From Pseudomonas sp. PGPPP3 (lineage in GTDB: Bacteria; Pseudomonadota; Gammaproteobacteria; Pseudomonadales; Pseudomonadaceae): DNA of 9,559 nt. The notes below the pieces were generated by a model. The model was not told where the DNA came from. It made no database searches and worked only from the letters and a program-made list of their open reading frames with translations. The position numbers and the translations under genes are program-made. The stretch covers positions 1-9,559 of the forward strand of contig NKIE01000076.1 of NCBI GenBank assembly GCA_002256055.1. Direction: 5' to 3'. Below, in pieces: positions 1 to 5,374 of this stretch. How positions within the stretch are numbered: the first letter of the stretch is position 1; each line of letters starts with the position of its first letter.

Positions 1-193
1 GGGTCTGGGGGCTTGGCGCCACGGCCAGGCGCGTGGCCTGTGTTGTGGGGGCGACTGCGCCGTTGGTCGGCTGCAGCAGGCTGTGCAGCTGCCAACCTTG
101 CCAGGCCAAGCTAGCGCCGATCAATGGCAGGCCCAGTAAGAGCCAGCTTGGACTGAAGAAGGAGGGTGGATTGGAGTGAAGAGCGATGGACAC
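1..193 (-). CDS. gspC: GspC / XcpP, T2SS inner-membrane linker protein (partial, N-terminus only)
   Basis: This is the first 64 codons of a minus-strand gene that leaves the window at position 1. The translation starts (V/M)SIALHSNPPSFFSPS, a short cytoplasmic tail. One hydrophobic segment follows (about residues 17-38, WLLLGLPLIGASLAWQGWQL), then a Pro/Thr/Ala-rich periplasmic linker. That is the bitopic plan of GspC, which joins the inner-membrane platform to the secretin GspD. The family call rests mainly on position: in Pseudomonas xcpP-xcpQ is transcribed divergently from xcpR. The conserved HR and PDZ/coiled-coil domains lie outside the window. No in-frame ATG exists after the TAG at 229-227, so the start must be non-AUG. 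GTG at 193 is preferred because GGA at 205-203 lies 9 bases upstream. GTG at 199 or 226 are alternatives. Confidence 0.75.
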   Translation of the reverse strand, partial: MSIALHSNPPSFFSPSWLLLGLPLIGASLAWQGWQLHSLLQPTNGAVAPTTQATRLAVAPSPQT

Positions 194-240
194 GAACACT
201 ATTCCGAACGGCGCGCATCCATGCACCTAAAGCGGCTTAC

Positions 241-256
241 GGCTGCATCTGCAGCC
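241..256. repeat. Inverted repeat in the presumed gspC leader
   Basis: GGCTGCA (241-247) and TGCAGCC (250-256) are perfect 7-bp arms separated by TC. The repeat lies between the candidate gspC -10 element and the gspC start codon. It would therefore be in the 5' untranslated RNA, or just downstream of the start point as an operator. A two-base loop is too tight for a full RNA hairpin, so the outer pairs would form or the site acts as DNA. No function is assigned. Confidence 0.4.
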
Positions 257-270
257 ATCTGCTGGGATGG

Positions 271-279
271 GATATACCA
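271..279 (-). promoter_or_regulatory. Candidate extended -10 promoter for gspC
   Basis: Read on the minus strand this is TGG-TATATC: a TGn extension followed by a hexamer matching TATAAT at four of six positions. It would start transcription near position 264 and give a leader of about 70 bases to GTG 193. No good -35 hexamer is visible, which an extended -10 can tolerate. This is a by-eye prediction; mapping the start point would settle it. Confidence 0.3.
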
Positions 280-302
280 GGCAAAGGGTCGGCAGATTAA
301 TG

Positions 303-327
303 AAAACTGAACGTGTGGTTCAGTTTT
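303..327. promoter_or_regulatory. 25-bp perfect palindrome, candidate operator between gspC and gspE
   Basis: AAAACTGAAC (303-312) and GTTCAGTTTT (318-327) are perfect 10-bp arms around GTGTG. This is the strongest dyad in the window and sits in its most AT-rich stretch, between the two divergent operons. It looks like a binding site for a dimeric regulator. It resembles the LasR/RhlR/LuxR-type box in having CT...AG at matching places, but the inner spacing is 13 rather than 12 bases, so it is not a canonical lux box. As RNA it could form a 10-bp stem with a 5-base loop, but no U tract follows beyond the stem, so a terminator is less likely. Confidence 0.5.
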
Positions 328-337
328 GTCCGTAGAA

Positions 338-357
338 CTGTGTGCTAAATCACACAG
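338..357. promoter_or_regulatory. CRP/Vfr-like binding site
   Basis: TGTGT-N6-TCACA at 339-354 matches the CRP-family consensus TGTGA-N6-TCACA at nine of ten positions. It also lies within a perfect CTGTGTG-N6-CACACAG dyad (338-344 and 351-357). Vfr, the Pseudomonas CRP homologue, recognises similar sequences and controls several virulence functions. The match is direct sequence evidence; binding and the direction of control are inferred. The centre lies about 32 bp from the centre of the 303-327 palindrome, roughly three helical turns, so proteins on both sites could sit on the same DNA face. Confidence 0.45.
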
Positions 358-423
358 GTGCGTGCTTTCAGGTCTTTGTGGCCAACCATTCAGGCAATAT
401 CGCCGCGTTTTTGGCGCGCGCTA

Positions 424-460
424 CTCCGCCATGGTTGATGACTGGCGGGGATTGACCCCC
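424..460 (+). other. Overlapping inverted repeats upstream of gspE
   Basis: Two dyads share bases 447-450. CCGCCA (426-431) pairs with TGGCGG (443-448); with a T.G and a C-G pair the stem extends to 424-431/443-450. Separately, GGGG (447-450) pairs with CCCC (456-459) around ATTGA. The second dyad overlaps the candidate -35 element at 452-457. If transcription starts upstream of here, the two would be mutually exclusive RNA hairpins; otherwise they may be DNA-level sites. Neither interpretation is established. Confidence 0.25.
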
Positions 461-482
461 AGCAGTTTCTGCGGTTTATAGC
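452..482 (+). promoter_or_regulatory. Candidate sigma70-type promoter for the gspE-M operon
   Basis: TTGACC (452-457, five of six bases of TTGACA) is followed either at 17 bp by TTTATA (475-480) or at 19 bp by TATAGC (477-482, four of six bases of TATAAT). A start near 487-490 would leave a leader of about 55 bases before ATG 544. This is the best-looking promoter upstream of gspE. A weaker alternative has AATATC (396-401) as -10, with start near 408. That start would place the CRP-like site at about -61.5, a classical class I position, but its -35 (TTGTGG, 376-381) is too close. Confidence 0.4.
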
Positions 483-485
483 GTT

Positions 486-505
486 CTGCGCCCGAAGAGG
501 CGCGG
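486..505 (+). other. Hairpin at the start of the gspE leader
   Basis: CTGCGCC (486-492) pairs with GGCGCGG (499-505) around a CGAAGA loop, giving seven pairs with one U.G. If transcription begins near 487 the mRNA would start with this stem, which could protect its 5' end. GC-rich DNA often yields such stems by chance, so no function is claimed. Confidence 0.25.
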
Positions 506-543
506 CCGTCTGTCATTCGTTTTGTCCGGGGCTCTACAACAAT

Positions 544-2019
544 ATGCACGACCCAGCTCAGCCATCGCCGCGGCGTCTGCCGTTCACCTTTGCCAAGCGC
601 CATGGCGTGCTGTTCGACGGCCTGCGCCTGCAGGCCCGCCGCGGCGCCAGCCTGAATGCCCTGCACGAGGCACAACGTTTTGTCGGCAGCGGCCTGGCCT
701 GTGATTGGCTGGATGCGCCGGCCTTCGAGCAGGCCCTGAGCGACGCCTATCAGCACGACTCGTCTGCCGCCATGCAGATGGTCGAAGGCCTGGGCGCGGA
801 CATGGACCTGGCCAGCCTGGCCGAACAGGTGCAGGAAACCGAAGACCTGCTGGAGCAGGAAGACGACGCGCCGATCATCCGCCTGATCAACGCCATCCTC
901 GGCGAGGCGATTAAAGAGAACGCCTCGGATATCCACGTCGAAACCTTCGAAAAGCGCCTGGTCATCCGCTTTCGTATCGACGGCATCCTGCGCGAGATGG
1001 TGCAGCCCAAGCGTGAGCTGGCGACTCTGTTGGTGTCGCGGATCAAGGTCATGGCCAAGCTGGATATCGCCGAGAAGCGCGTGCCCCAGGACGGGCGCAT
1101 CTCGCTCAAGGTCGGCGGCCGCGAAGTGGATATCCGCGTCTCCACCCTGCCTTCAGCCAATGGCGAGCGGGTGGTGCTGCGTTTGCTGGATAAACAGGCC
1201 GGGCGCCTGACTCTGCAACACCTGGGCATGAGCGAGCGCGACCGCAGCCTGATGGAAGCGGCGGTGAAGAAACCCCACGGCATCATTCTGGTGACCGGCC
1301 CCACCGGCTCGGGTAAAACCACCACCCTGTACGCCAGCCTGGTCAGCCTGAATGACGGCACGCGCAACATCCTCACCGTCGAAGACCCGATCGAATACCA
1401 CCTTGAAGGCATCGGCCAGACTCAGGTCAACAGCAAGGTCGAGATGACCTTCGCTCGTGGTTTGCGCGCCATCCTGCGCCAGGACCCGGACGTGGTGATG
1501 ATCGGCGAAATCCGCGACCAGGAAACCGCCGAGATCGCCGTGCAAGCCTCGCTGACCGGTCACCTGGTGCTGTCCACCTTGCACACCAACACCGCCATCG
1601 GCGCCATCACCCGCCTGGTGGACATGGGCATTGAGCCGTTCCTGCTCTCGTCGTCCCTGCTCGGGGTGCTGGCCCAGCGTCTGGTGCGGGTGCTGTGCCC
1701 GAGCTGCAAACAGCCTTATCAGGCCGATGCCGCCGAGTGCGCGCTGCTCGGCGCCGACCCGGCCACGCCGCCAACCCTGCACCACGCCGTGGGCTGCGCC
1801 GACTGCCGGCAGCTGGGCTATCGCGGGCGGACCGGCATCTATGAACTGGTGATCTTCGACGAACACCTGCGCGGACAGATCCACAGCTGCGCCGCCGAGC
1901 AGGAGATGACGCGCCACGCCCGCAGCTTCGGCCCGAGCATCCGCGACGATGGCATGCGCAAGGTCCGCGAAGGGGTGACCACCCTGGAAGAAGTGCTTCG
2001 CGTGACGCGGGAGGAATAG
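544..2019 (+). CDS. gspE: GspE / XcpR, type II secretion ATPase
   Basis: Cytoplasmic hexameric ATPase that powers pseudopilus assembly through contacts with GspL and GspF. The 491 residues are close to the usual length of about 500. An N-terminal GspL-binding region (about 1-100) precedes the N2 and catalytic domains. Visible motifs are Walker A GPTGSGKT (252-259), the Asp box LTVEDPIEY (277-285), Walker [13 protein letters not shown] (314-325) and the His box [13 protein letters not shown] (339-351). A tetracysteine zinc site (C385, C388, C418, C421) separates GspE from most type IV pilus ATPases of the PilT kind. ATG 544 matches the XcpR-like start ([13 protein letters not shown]), although the nearest purine-rich stretch, CGGGG near 528-531, is a weak ribosome binding site. 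It is the first gene of the operon. Confidence 0.97.
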   Translation: MHDPAQPSPRRLPFTFAKRHGVLFDGLRLQARRGASLNALHEAQRFVGSGLACDWLDAPAFEQALSDAYQHDSSAAMQMVEGLGADMDLASLAEQVQETEDLLEQEDDAPIIRLINAILGEAIKENASDIHVETFEKRLVIRFRIDGILREMVQPKRELATLLVSRIKVMAKLDIAEKRVPQDGRISLKVGGREVDIRVSTLPSANGERVVLRLLDKQAGRLTLQHLGMSERDRSLMEAAVKKPHGIILVTGPTGSGKTTTLYASLVSLNDGTRNILTVEDPIEYHLEGIGQTQVNSKVEMTFARGLRAILRQDPDVVMIGEIRDQETAEIAVQASLTGHLVLSTLHTNTAIGAITRLVDMGIEPFLLSSSLLGVLAQRLVRVLCPSCKQPYQADAAECALLGADPATPPTLHHAVGCADCRQLGYRGRTGIYELVIFDEHLRGQIHSCAAEQEMTRHARSFGPSIRDDGMRKVREGVTTLEEVLRVTREE

Positions 2020-2024
2020 CCACC

Positions 2025-2075
2025 ATGCCGACCTTTTGCATCCGGGCTACGTTCGCTTCAGGCGAGGGGGCATAA
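2025..2075 (+). other. 16-codon mini-ORF with a strong ribosome binding site between gspE and gspF
   Basis: The reading frame MPTFCIRATFASGEGA runs from ATG 2025 to TAA 2073-2075 and ends three bases before the gspF ATG. GGGAGGA at 2009-2015, inside the last codons of gspE, is a near-ideal Shine-Dalgarno sequence nine bases ahead of it. gspF has its own purine tract (GAGGGGG, 2064-2070) inside the mini-ORF. Translation of the mini-ORF could couple gspF to gspE across the only large gap in the operon. I recognise no peptide family, and the frame may simply be chance. Confidence 0.25.
2036..2054. repeat. REP-like half motif in the gspE-gspF gap
   Basis: The bases GCATCCGGGCTACG (2038-2051), reading CGTAGCCCGGATGC on the other strand, resemble one arm of the short palindromic repeats scattered between genes in many Pseudomonas genomes. 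The second arm is absent, so this would be a solitary or decayed copy. The resemblance is from memory, not from a search. Confidence 0.25.
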
Positions 2076-2078
2076 GCC

Positions 2079-3293
2079 ATGGCCGCCTTCGAATACCTCG
2101 CCCTCGACGCCCAAGGCCGTCAGCAGAAGGGCACGCTTGAAGCCGACAGCCCGCGTCAGGCGCGCCAGCTGCTGCGTGAAAAGCAACTGACGCCGCTGCA
2201 GGTGCAGCAGACCAAAGCGCGCGAGAGTCGCAGCGGTAGCCCGCTGAGTTTTGGTCAGGGCCTGTCGGCCAGTGACCTGGCGCTGATTACCCGGCAGCTG
2301 GCCACCCTGGTGCAGGCCGCCCTGCCGATTGAGGAAGCGCTGCGCGCCGCCGCCGCGCAAACCAGCACGCAGAAGATCAAATCCATGTTGTTGGCGGTGC
2401 GCGCACGGGTGCTCGAAGGCCACAGCCTGGCCGCCAGCCTCAAGGAATACCCGGCCGCTTTTCCCGAGCTGTACCGCGCCACCGTGGCCGCCGGCGAACA
2501 TGCCGGGCACCTCGGTCTGGTGCTCGACCAGTTGGCGGACTACACCGAGCAACGCCAGCAGTCGCGGCAGAAGATCCAGCTGGCGCTGCTCTATCCGCTG
2601 ATTTTGATGGTCGCCGCGCTGACCATCGTCGGCTTCCTGCTCGGCTATGTGGTGCCGGATGTGGTCAAGGTGTTCGTCAACACCGGGCAAGAATTACCGG
2701 CCCTGACCCGTGGCCTGATTGCCACCAGCGACGTGGTGAAAAGCTGGGGCTGGCTGATGCTGCTGGCCGGCGCTGGCGCCCTGCTGGGCCTGCGTGTGGC
2801 CTTGCGCGACGAGGCCCAGCAACGGCGCTGGCACGCGTTCATTCTGCGCATCCCGCTGGTCGGCCGGCTGGCCCGCGCCACTAACACCGCGCGCTTCGCC
2901 TCAACCCTGGCGATTCTCAGTAAAAGCGGCGTGCCGCTGGTGGAAGCCTTGGCGATTGCCGCGGCGGTGATCGCCAACCTGCGCATTCGCGACAAGGTCA
3001 TCGTCGCCGCCCAAGCGGTGCGCGAAGGCAGCAGCCTGACCCGCGCCCTGGACGCCAGCGGCGAGTTCCCGCCGATGATGCTGCACATGATCGCCAGCGG
3101 CGAAAAATCCGGCGAGCTGGACCAGATGCTGGCGCGCACTGCGCGCAATCAGGAAAACGATCTGGCCGCCCAGGTGGCCTTGCTGGTCGGGCTGTTCGAG
3201 CCCTTTATGCTGGTGTTCATGGGCGCCGTGGTGCTGGTTATCGTGCTGGCCATCCTGCTGCCAATCCTCTCTCTCAACCAACTGGTGGGCTAA
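2079..3293 (+). CDS. gspF: GspF / XcpS, T2SS inner-membrane platform protein
   Basis: Polytopic inner-membrane protein at the centre of the assembly platform, interacting with GspE, GspL and the growing pseudopilus. The 404 residues match the family length. The N-terminus MAAFEYLALDAQGRQQKG is typical. Two repeated T2SSF domains are visible, each with an LxxGxPLxxAL-like start (about 68-190, TLVQAALPIEEAL; about 272-395, ILSKSGVPLVEAL) and a matching GExxGxL element (AAGEHAGHLGLVLDQLADY; ASGEKSGELDQML). Three hydrophobic segments fit the known topology: about 168-195, 222-242 and 371-397. The GAGGGGG tract ahead of ATG 2079 supports the start. A 59-base gap separates it from gspE, unlike the tight junctions further down. 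Confidence 0.96.
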   Translation: MAAFEYLALDAQGRQQKGTLEADSPRQARQLLREKQLTPLQVQQTKARESRSGSPLSFGQGLSASDLALITRQLATLVQAALPIEEALRAAAAQTSTQKIKSMLLAVRARVLEGHSLAASLKEYPAAFPELYRATVAAGEHAGHLGLVLDQLADYTEQRQQSRQKIQLALLYPLILMVAALTIVGFLLGYVVPDVVKVFVNTGQELPALTRGLIATSDVVKSWGWLMLLAGAGALLGLRVALRDEAQQRRWHAFILRIPLVGRLARATNTARFASTLAILSKSGVPLVEALAIAAAVIANLRIRDKVIVAAQAVREGSSLTRALDASGEFPPMMLHMIASGEKSGELDQMLARTARNQENDLAAQVALLVGLFEPFMLVFMGAVVLVIVLAILLPILSLNQLVG

Positions 3294-3298
3294 TCCCG

Positions 3299-3724
3299 AT
3301 GCAACGACGTCAATCAGGTTTCACCCTTATCGAAATCATGGTGGTGGTGGTCATTCTCGGCATCCTCGCCGCCCTGGTGGTGCCGCAAGTGATGAGCCGT
3401 CCGGACCAGGCCAAGGTCACCGTGGCCAAGGGCGACATCAAGGCCGTGGCCGCCGCCCTGGACATGTACAAGCTGGACAACTTCGCCTACCCAAGCACCC
3501 AGCAGGGCCTCGAAGCCCTGGTGAAGAAGCCTTCCGGTAATCCGCAGGCGAAGAACTGGAACAAGGACGGCTACCTCAAACGCCTGCCGGTGGATGCCTG
3601 GGGTAACCCTTATCAATACCTGGCGCCGGGCACCAAGGGCCCGTTCGACCTGTACTCCTTCGGTGCCGACGGCAAGGAAGGCGGTACGGACAACGACGCC
3701 GATATCGGTAACTGGGACAACTGA
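3299..3724 (+). CDS. gspG: GspG / XcpT, major pseudopilin
   Basis: Main subunit of the periplasmic pseudopilus. The leader MQRRQSG is cut by the prepilin peptidase before FTLIEIMVVVVILGILAALVVP, leaving Phe +1 and the conserved Glu +5. The 141-residue length is standard. The C-terminal acidic loop (about 117-140, DLYSFGADGKEGGTDNDAD) is the calcium-binding region needed for stability of major pseudopilins. The preceding PVDAWGNPYQY motif (97-107) is a GspG hallmark. Only five bases separate it from gspF, and a GGTGGG tract just before the gspF stop can serve as ribosome binding site. The prepilin peptidase is not encoded in the window. Confidence 0.97.
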   Translation: MQRRQSGFTLIEIMVVVVILGILAALVVPQVMSRPDQAKVTVAKGDIKAVAAALDMYKLDNFAYPSTQQGLEALVKKPSGNPQAKNWNKDGYLKRLPVDAWGNPYQYLAPGTKGPFDLYSFGADGKEGGTDNDADIGNWDN

Positions 3725-4302
3725 TGCCTGCCGCCCGTAGCAAGGTTGCCGCTATGTCGCGGAGCTACGGGTGTGGGCGCGGTTTTACCCTGATCGAGCT
3801 GCTGGTGGTGCTGGTGATTCTCGGCACCCTGGTCAGCCTGGCCGTCTTGTCGGTGGGCAATGGCGCGGGCCGGGCGCTGCGCGACGAAGGCGACCGCTTG
3901 GCCACGGTGATGGCCCTGTTGCTGGAAGAAGCGACCCTGGACAACCGCGAGTACGGCCTGCAACTGCGCAGCGACGGCTACCGGGTGCTGGTTTATGACG
4001 ATCTCAACAGCCGCTGGCAGCGCCACCCCGACACGGCTGATTACCAACTGCCCGCGCGCCTGCAACTGAACCTGGAGTTGGACGGCGCGCCGCTGCAACT
4101 GGCGGCAGTGCCCGGCGCCGATGACGACGAAGAGCGGCCTGCCGCCAAGGGCGAAGCGCCGCCGCAACTGTTGCTGCTTTCCAGTGGCGAGCTGTCGCCG
4201 TTTCGCCTGCAACTCAGCGAGCGCGGCAAGGGCGGCGGCGCCTACGAATTGCACAGTGACGGCTTCAGCCTGCCCCACGCCGCGCCGGTGGCCAGCCGAT
4301 GA
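3724..4302 (+). CDS. gspH: GspH / XcpU, minor pseudopilin with an unusually long or misplaced leader
   Basis: Minor pseudopilin thought to connect the GspI-J-K tip to the GspG shaft. The prepilin motif GRG|FTLIELLVVLVILGTLVSLAV is clear, with Glu +5. The ATG at 3724 overlaps the gspG stop (TGATG), the same style as gspI/gspJ, but gives a 20-residue leader, MPAARSKVAAMSRSYGCGRG, where 6-10 is usual. An internal ATG at 3754, with AAGG eight bases upstream, gives a normal 10-residue leader and a 182-residue protein. The extra codons coincide with a hairpin-forming inverted repeat at 3732-3773. The true start is unresolved. The globular part contains an acidic stretch, GADDDEERP (131-139), within a charged loop. 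Confidence 0.92.
   Translation: MPAARSKVAAMSRSYGCGRGFTLIELLVVLVILGTLVSLAVLSVGNGAGRALRDEGDRLATVMALLLEEATLDNREYGLQLRSDGYRVLVYDDLNSRWQRHPDTADYQLPARLQLNLELDGAPLQLAAVPGADDDEERPAAKGEAPPQLLLLSSGELSPFRLQLSERGKGGGAYELHSDGFSLPHAAPVASR
3732..3773. repeat. REP-like imperfect palindrome inside the start of gspH
   Basis: CCCGTAGC (3734-3741) and GCTACGGG (3764-3771) are perfect 8-bp arms, extendable by G.T and C-G to 3732-3741/3764-3773. Nested inside, CCGC (3749-3752) pairs with GCGG (3759-3762), leaving a six-base loop that contains the alternative ATG at 3754. The two-tier stem and size of about 40 bases resemble repetitive extragenic palindromes of Pseudomonas. It sits at a gene junction, where such elements are found. 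Whether it is a genomic repeat cannot be told from one copy. Confidence 0.45.
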
Positions 4303-4688
4303 AAGCGCAGCGCGGCTTTACCCTGCTGGAAGTGCTGGTGGCCTTGGCGATTTTTGCCAGCGTCGCGGCCGCCGTGCTCACCGCCAGCGCGCGCAGCCTG
4401 CAAAATGCCGCGCGCCTGGAAGACAAGACCCTGGCCGGCTGGATCGCCGACAACCAACTCACCGAACTGCAACTGGCCAGTAGCCCGCCGGCCACTGGCC
4501 GCGACACCCGCGAAGTCAGTTATGCCGGGCGCCAGTGGCAGCTCTATAGCGAAACCGTCACCACCAGCGACCCCGGCTTGCGCCGCGTGACTCTGTGGGT
4601 GGCCAACATGCCGAGCAGCCGCGACACCAGCAGCGTGCAAGAGCGCGCACTGCTGGCGCTGGATGGCTTTGTTGGGGTGCGCCAGTGA
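4299..4688 (+). CDS. gspI: GspI / XcpV, minor pseudopilin
   Basis: Minor pseudopilin that nucleates the I-J-K tip complex. The leader MKAQRG precedes FTLLEVLVALAIFASVAAAVL, with Phe +1 and Glu +5. The 129-residue length is normal. The motif LAGWIADNQLTELQL (45-59) matches the GspI region where WIADNQ-like sequences are conserved in Xcp/Gsp systems. The ATG overlaps the gspH stop as ATGA, which indicates translational coupling. Its own stop overlaps gspJ as TGATG. Confidence 0.96.
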   Translation: MKAQRGFTLLEVLVALAIFASVAAAVLTASARSLQNAARLEDKTLAGWIADNQLTELQLASSPPATGRDTREVSYAGRQWQLYSETVTTSDPGLRRVTLWVANMPSSRDTSSVQERALLALDGFVGVRQ

Positions 4689-5374
4689 TGCGTCAGGCGC
4701 GTGGCTTCACCTTGCTCGAAGTGCTGATCGCTATCGCCATTTTTGCCCTGCTCGGCCTGGGTTCTTATCGCATGCTGCACAGCGTGCTGAGCACCGACGA
4801 AACCACCCGCCGCCACGAGTTGCAGTTGCGTGACGTGGTGCGTGCCTTCGCCGTGCTGGAGCAGGACCTGGCCCAGATCGGCCCGCGGCCGGTGCGCGAT
4901 GGCTATGCCGAGCTGCGTCCGGCGCTGCTCGGTGCGGTGGAGCCGGCGAGTATCGAATTCACCCGCCTGGGCTGGCGTAATCCGTTGGGCAGCCCGCGTT
5001 CGGCCTGGCAGCGGGTGCGCTGGCAACTCACCGGCAGCACCCTGGAGCGCCAGTATTGGACCGTGCTCGACCAGGCCGTGGACAGTACGCCGCGGGTTCA
5101 GCAGGTGCTGACAGGCGTGCGTAACCTGCAACTGCGCTACCTCGACGATGAAGCCAACTGGCTCAGCGACTGGCCACCGAGCAACAGCAACACCGGCAGC
5201 GACCCGCAGCAACGCTTGCAGCAACTGCCGCGCGCCGTGGAAATCAGCTTCGAGCACCCGCGCTATGGCCTGCTGACCCGCACGCTGCGCCTCCCGGACA
5301 ATCCGCCGAAACAGAACGCCGCGCAGCCGCCCAGCCCAGATAGCGATACACCGCCCGAGGTGCCGGCCTCATGA
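4688..5374 (+). CDS. gspJ: GspJ / XcpW, minor pseudopilin
   Basis: Minor pseudopilin of the tip complex with GspI and GspK. The ATG at 4688 is chosen because it yields a six-residue leader, MRQARG, directly before FTLLEVLIAIAIFALLGLGSYRML, and overlaps the gspI stop (TGATG). The open frame extends back to ATG 4595, but that would add 31 non-homologous residues lying within gspI. The 228-residue length fits. The typical GspJ features are the RxxxLQLRDVVRAFAVLEQDL helix (42-61) and a beta-rich globular domain with the VRNLQLRYLD stretch (144-153). The last 25 residues are Pro-rich (DNPPKQNAAQPPSPDSDTPP) and probably disordered. Confidence 0.95.
   Translation: MRQARGFTLLEVLIAIAIFALLGLGSYRMLHSVLSTDETTRRHELQLRDVVRAFAVLEQDLAQIGPRPVRDGYAELRPALLGAVEPASIEFTRLGWRNPLGSPRSAWQRVRWQLTGSTLERQYWTVLDQAVDSTPRVQQVLTGVRNLQLRYLDDEANWLSDWPPSNSNTGSDPQQRLQQLPRAVEISFEHPRYGLLTRTLRLPDNPPKQNAAQPPSPDSDTPPEVPAS

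Noticed and set aside
199..222. Seven-codon leader ORF upstream of gspC on the minus strand (ATG 222 to TAG 199)
   Set aside because: It has no clear ribosome binding site and its length is easily explained by chance.
303..327. Canonical las/lux box
   Set aside because: The dyad has CT...AG ends, but 13 rather than 12 bases separate them and the centre differs from known boxes, so I call it only an unidentified palindrome.
376..395. Sigma54 (-24/-12) promoter, TGGCC...GGC
   Set aside because: The GG and GC dinucleotides are 12 bases apart instead of 10 and the flanking consensus is poor.
510..528. Pho box (CTGTCAT direct repeat) ahead of gspE
   Set aside because: One perfect CTGTCAT half exists at 510-516, but the second similar half (TTGTCCG) is at the wrong interval of 12 and matches poorly.
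421..936. Minus-strand reading frame of 171 codons over the gspE promoter and start
   Set aside because: It is the antisense shadow of gspE codon bias, with no family resemblance; the same applies to the other long antisense frames across the operon.
4595..4687. Longer GspJ starting at 4595
   Set aside because: The extra 31 residues are not pseudopilin-like, lie within gspI in another frame, and would bury the cleavage motif far from the N-terminus.
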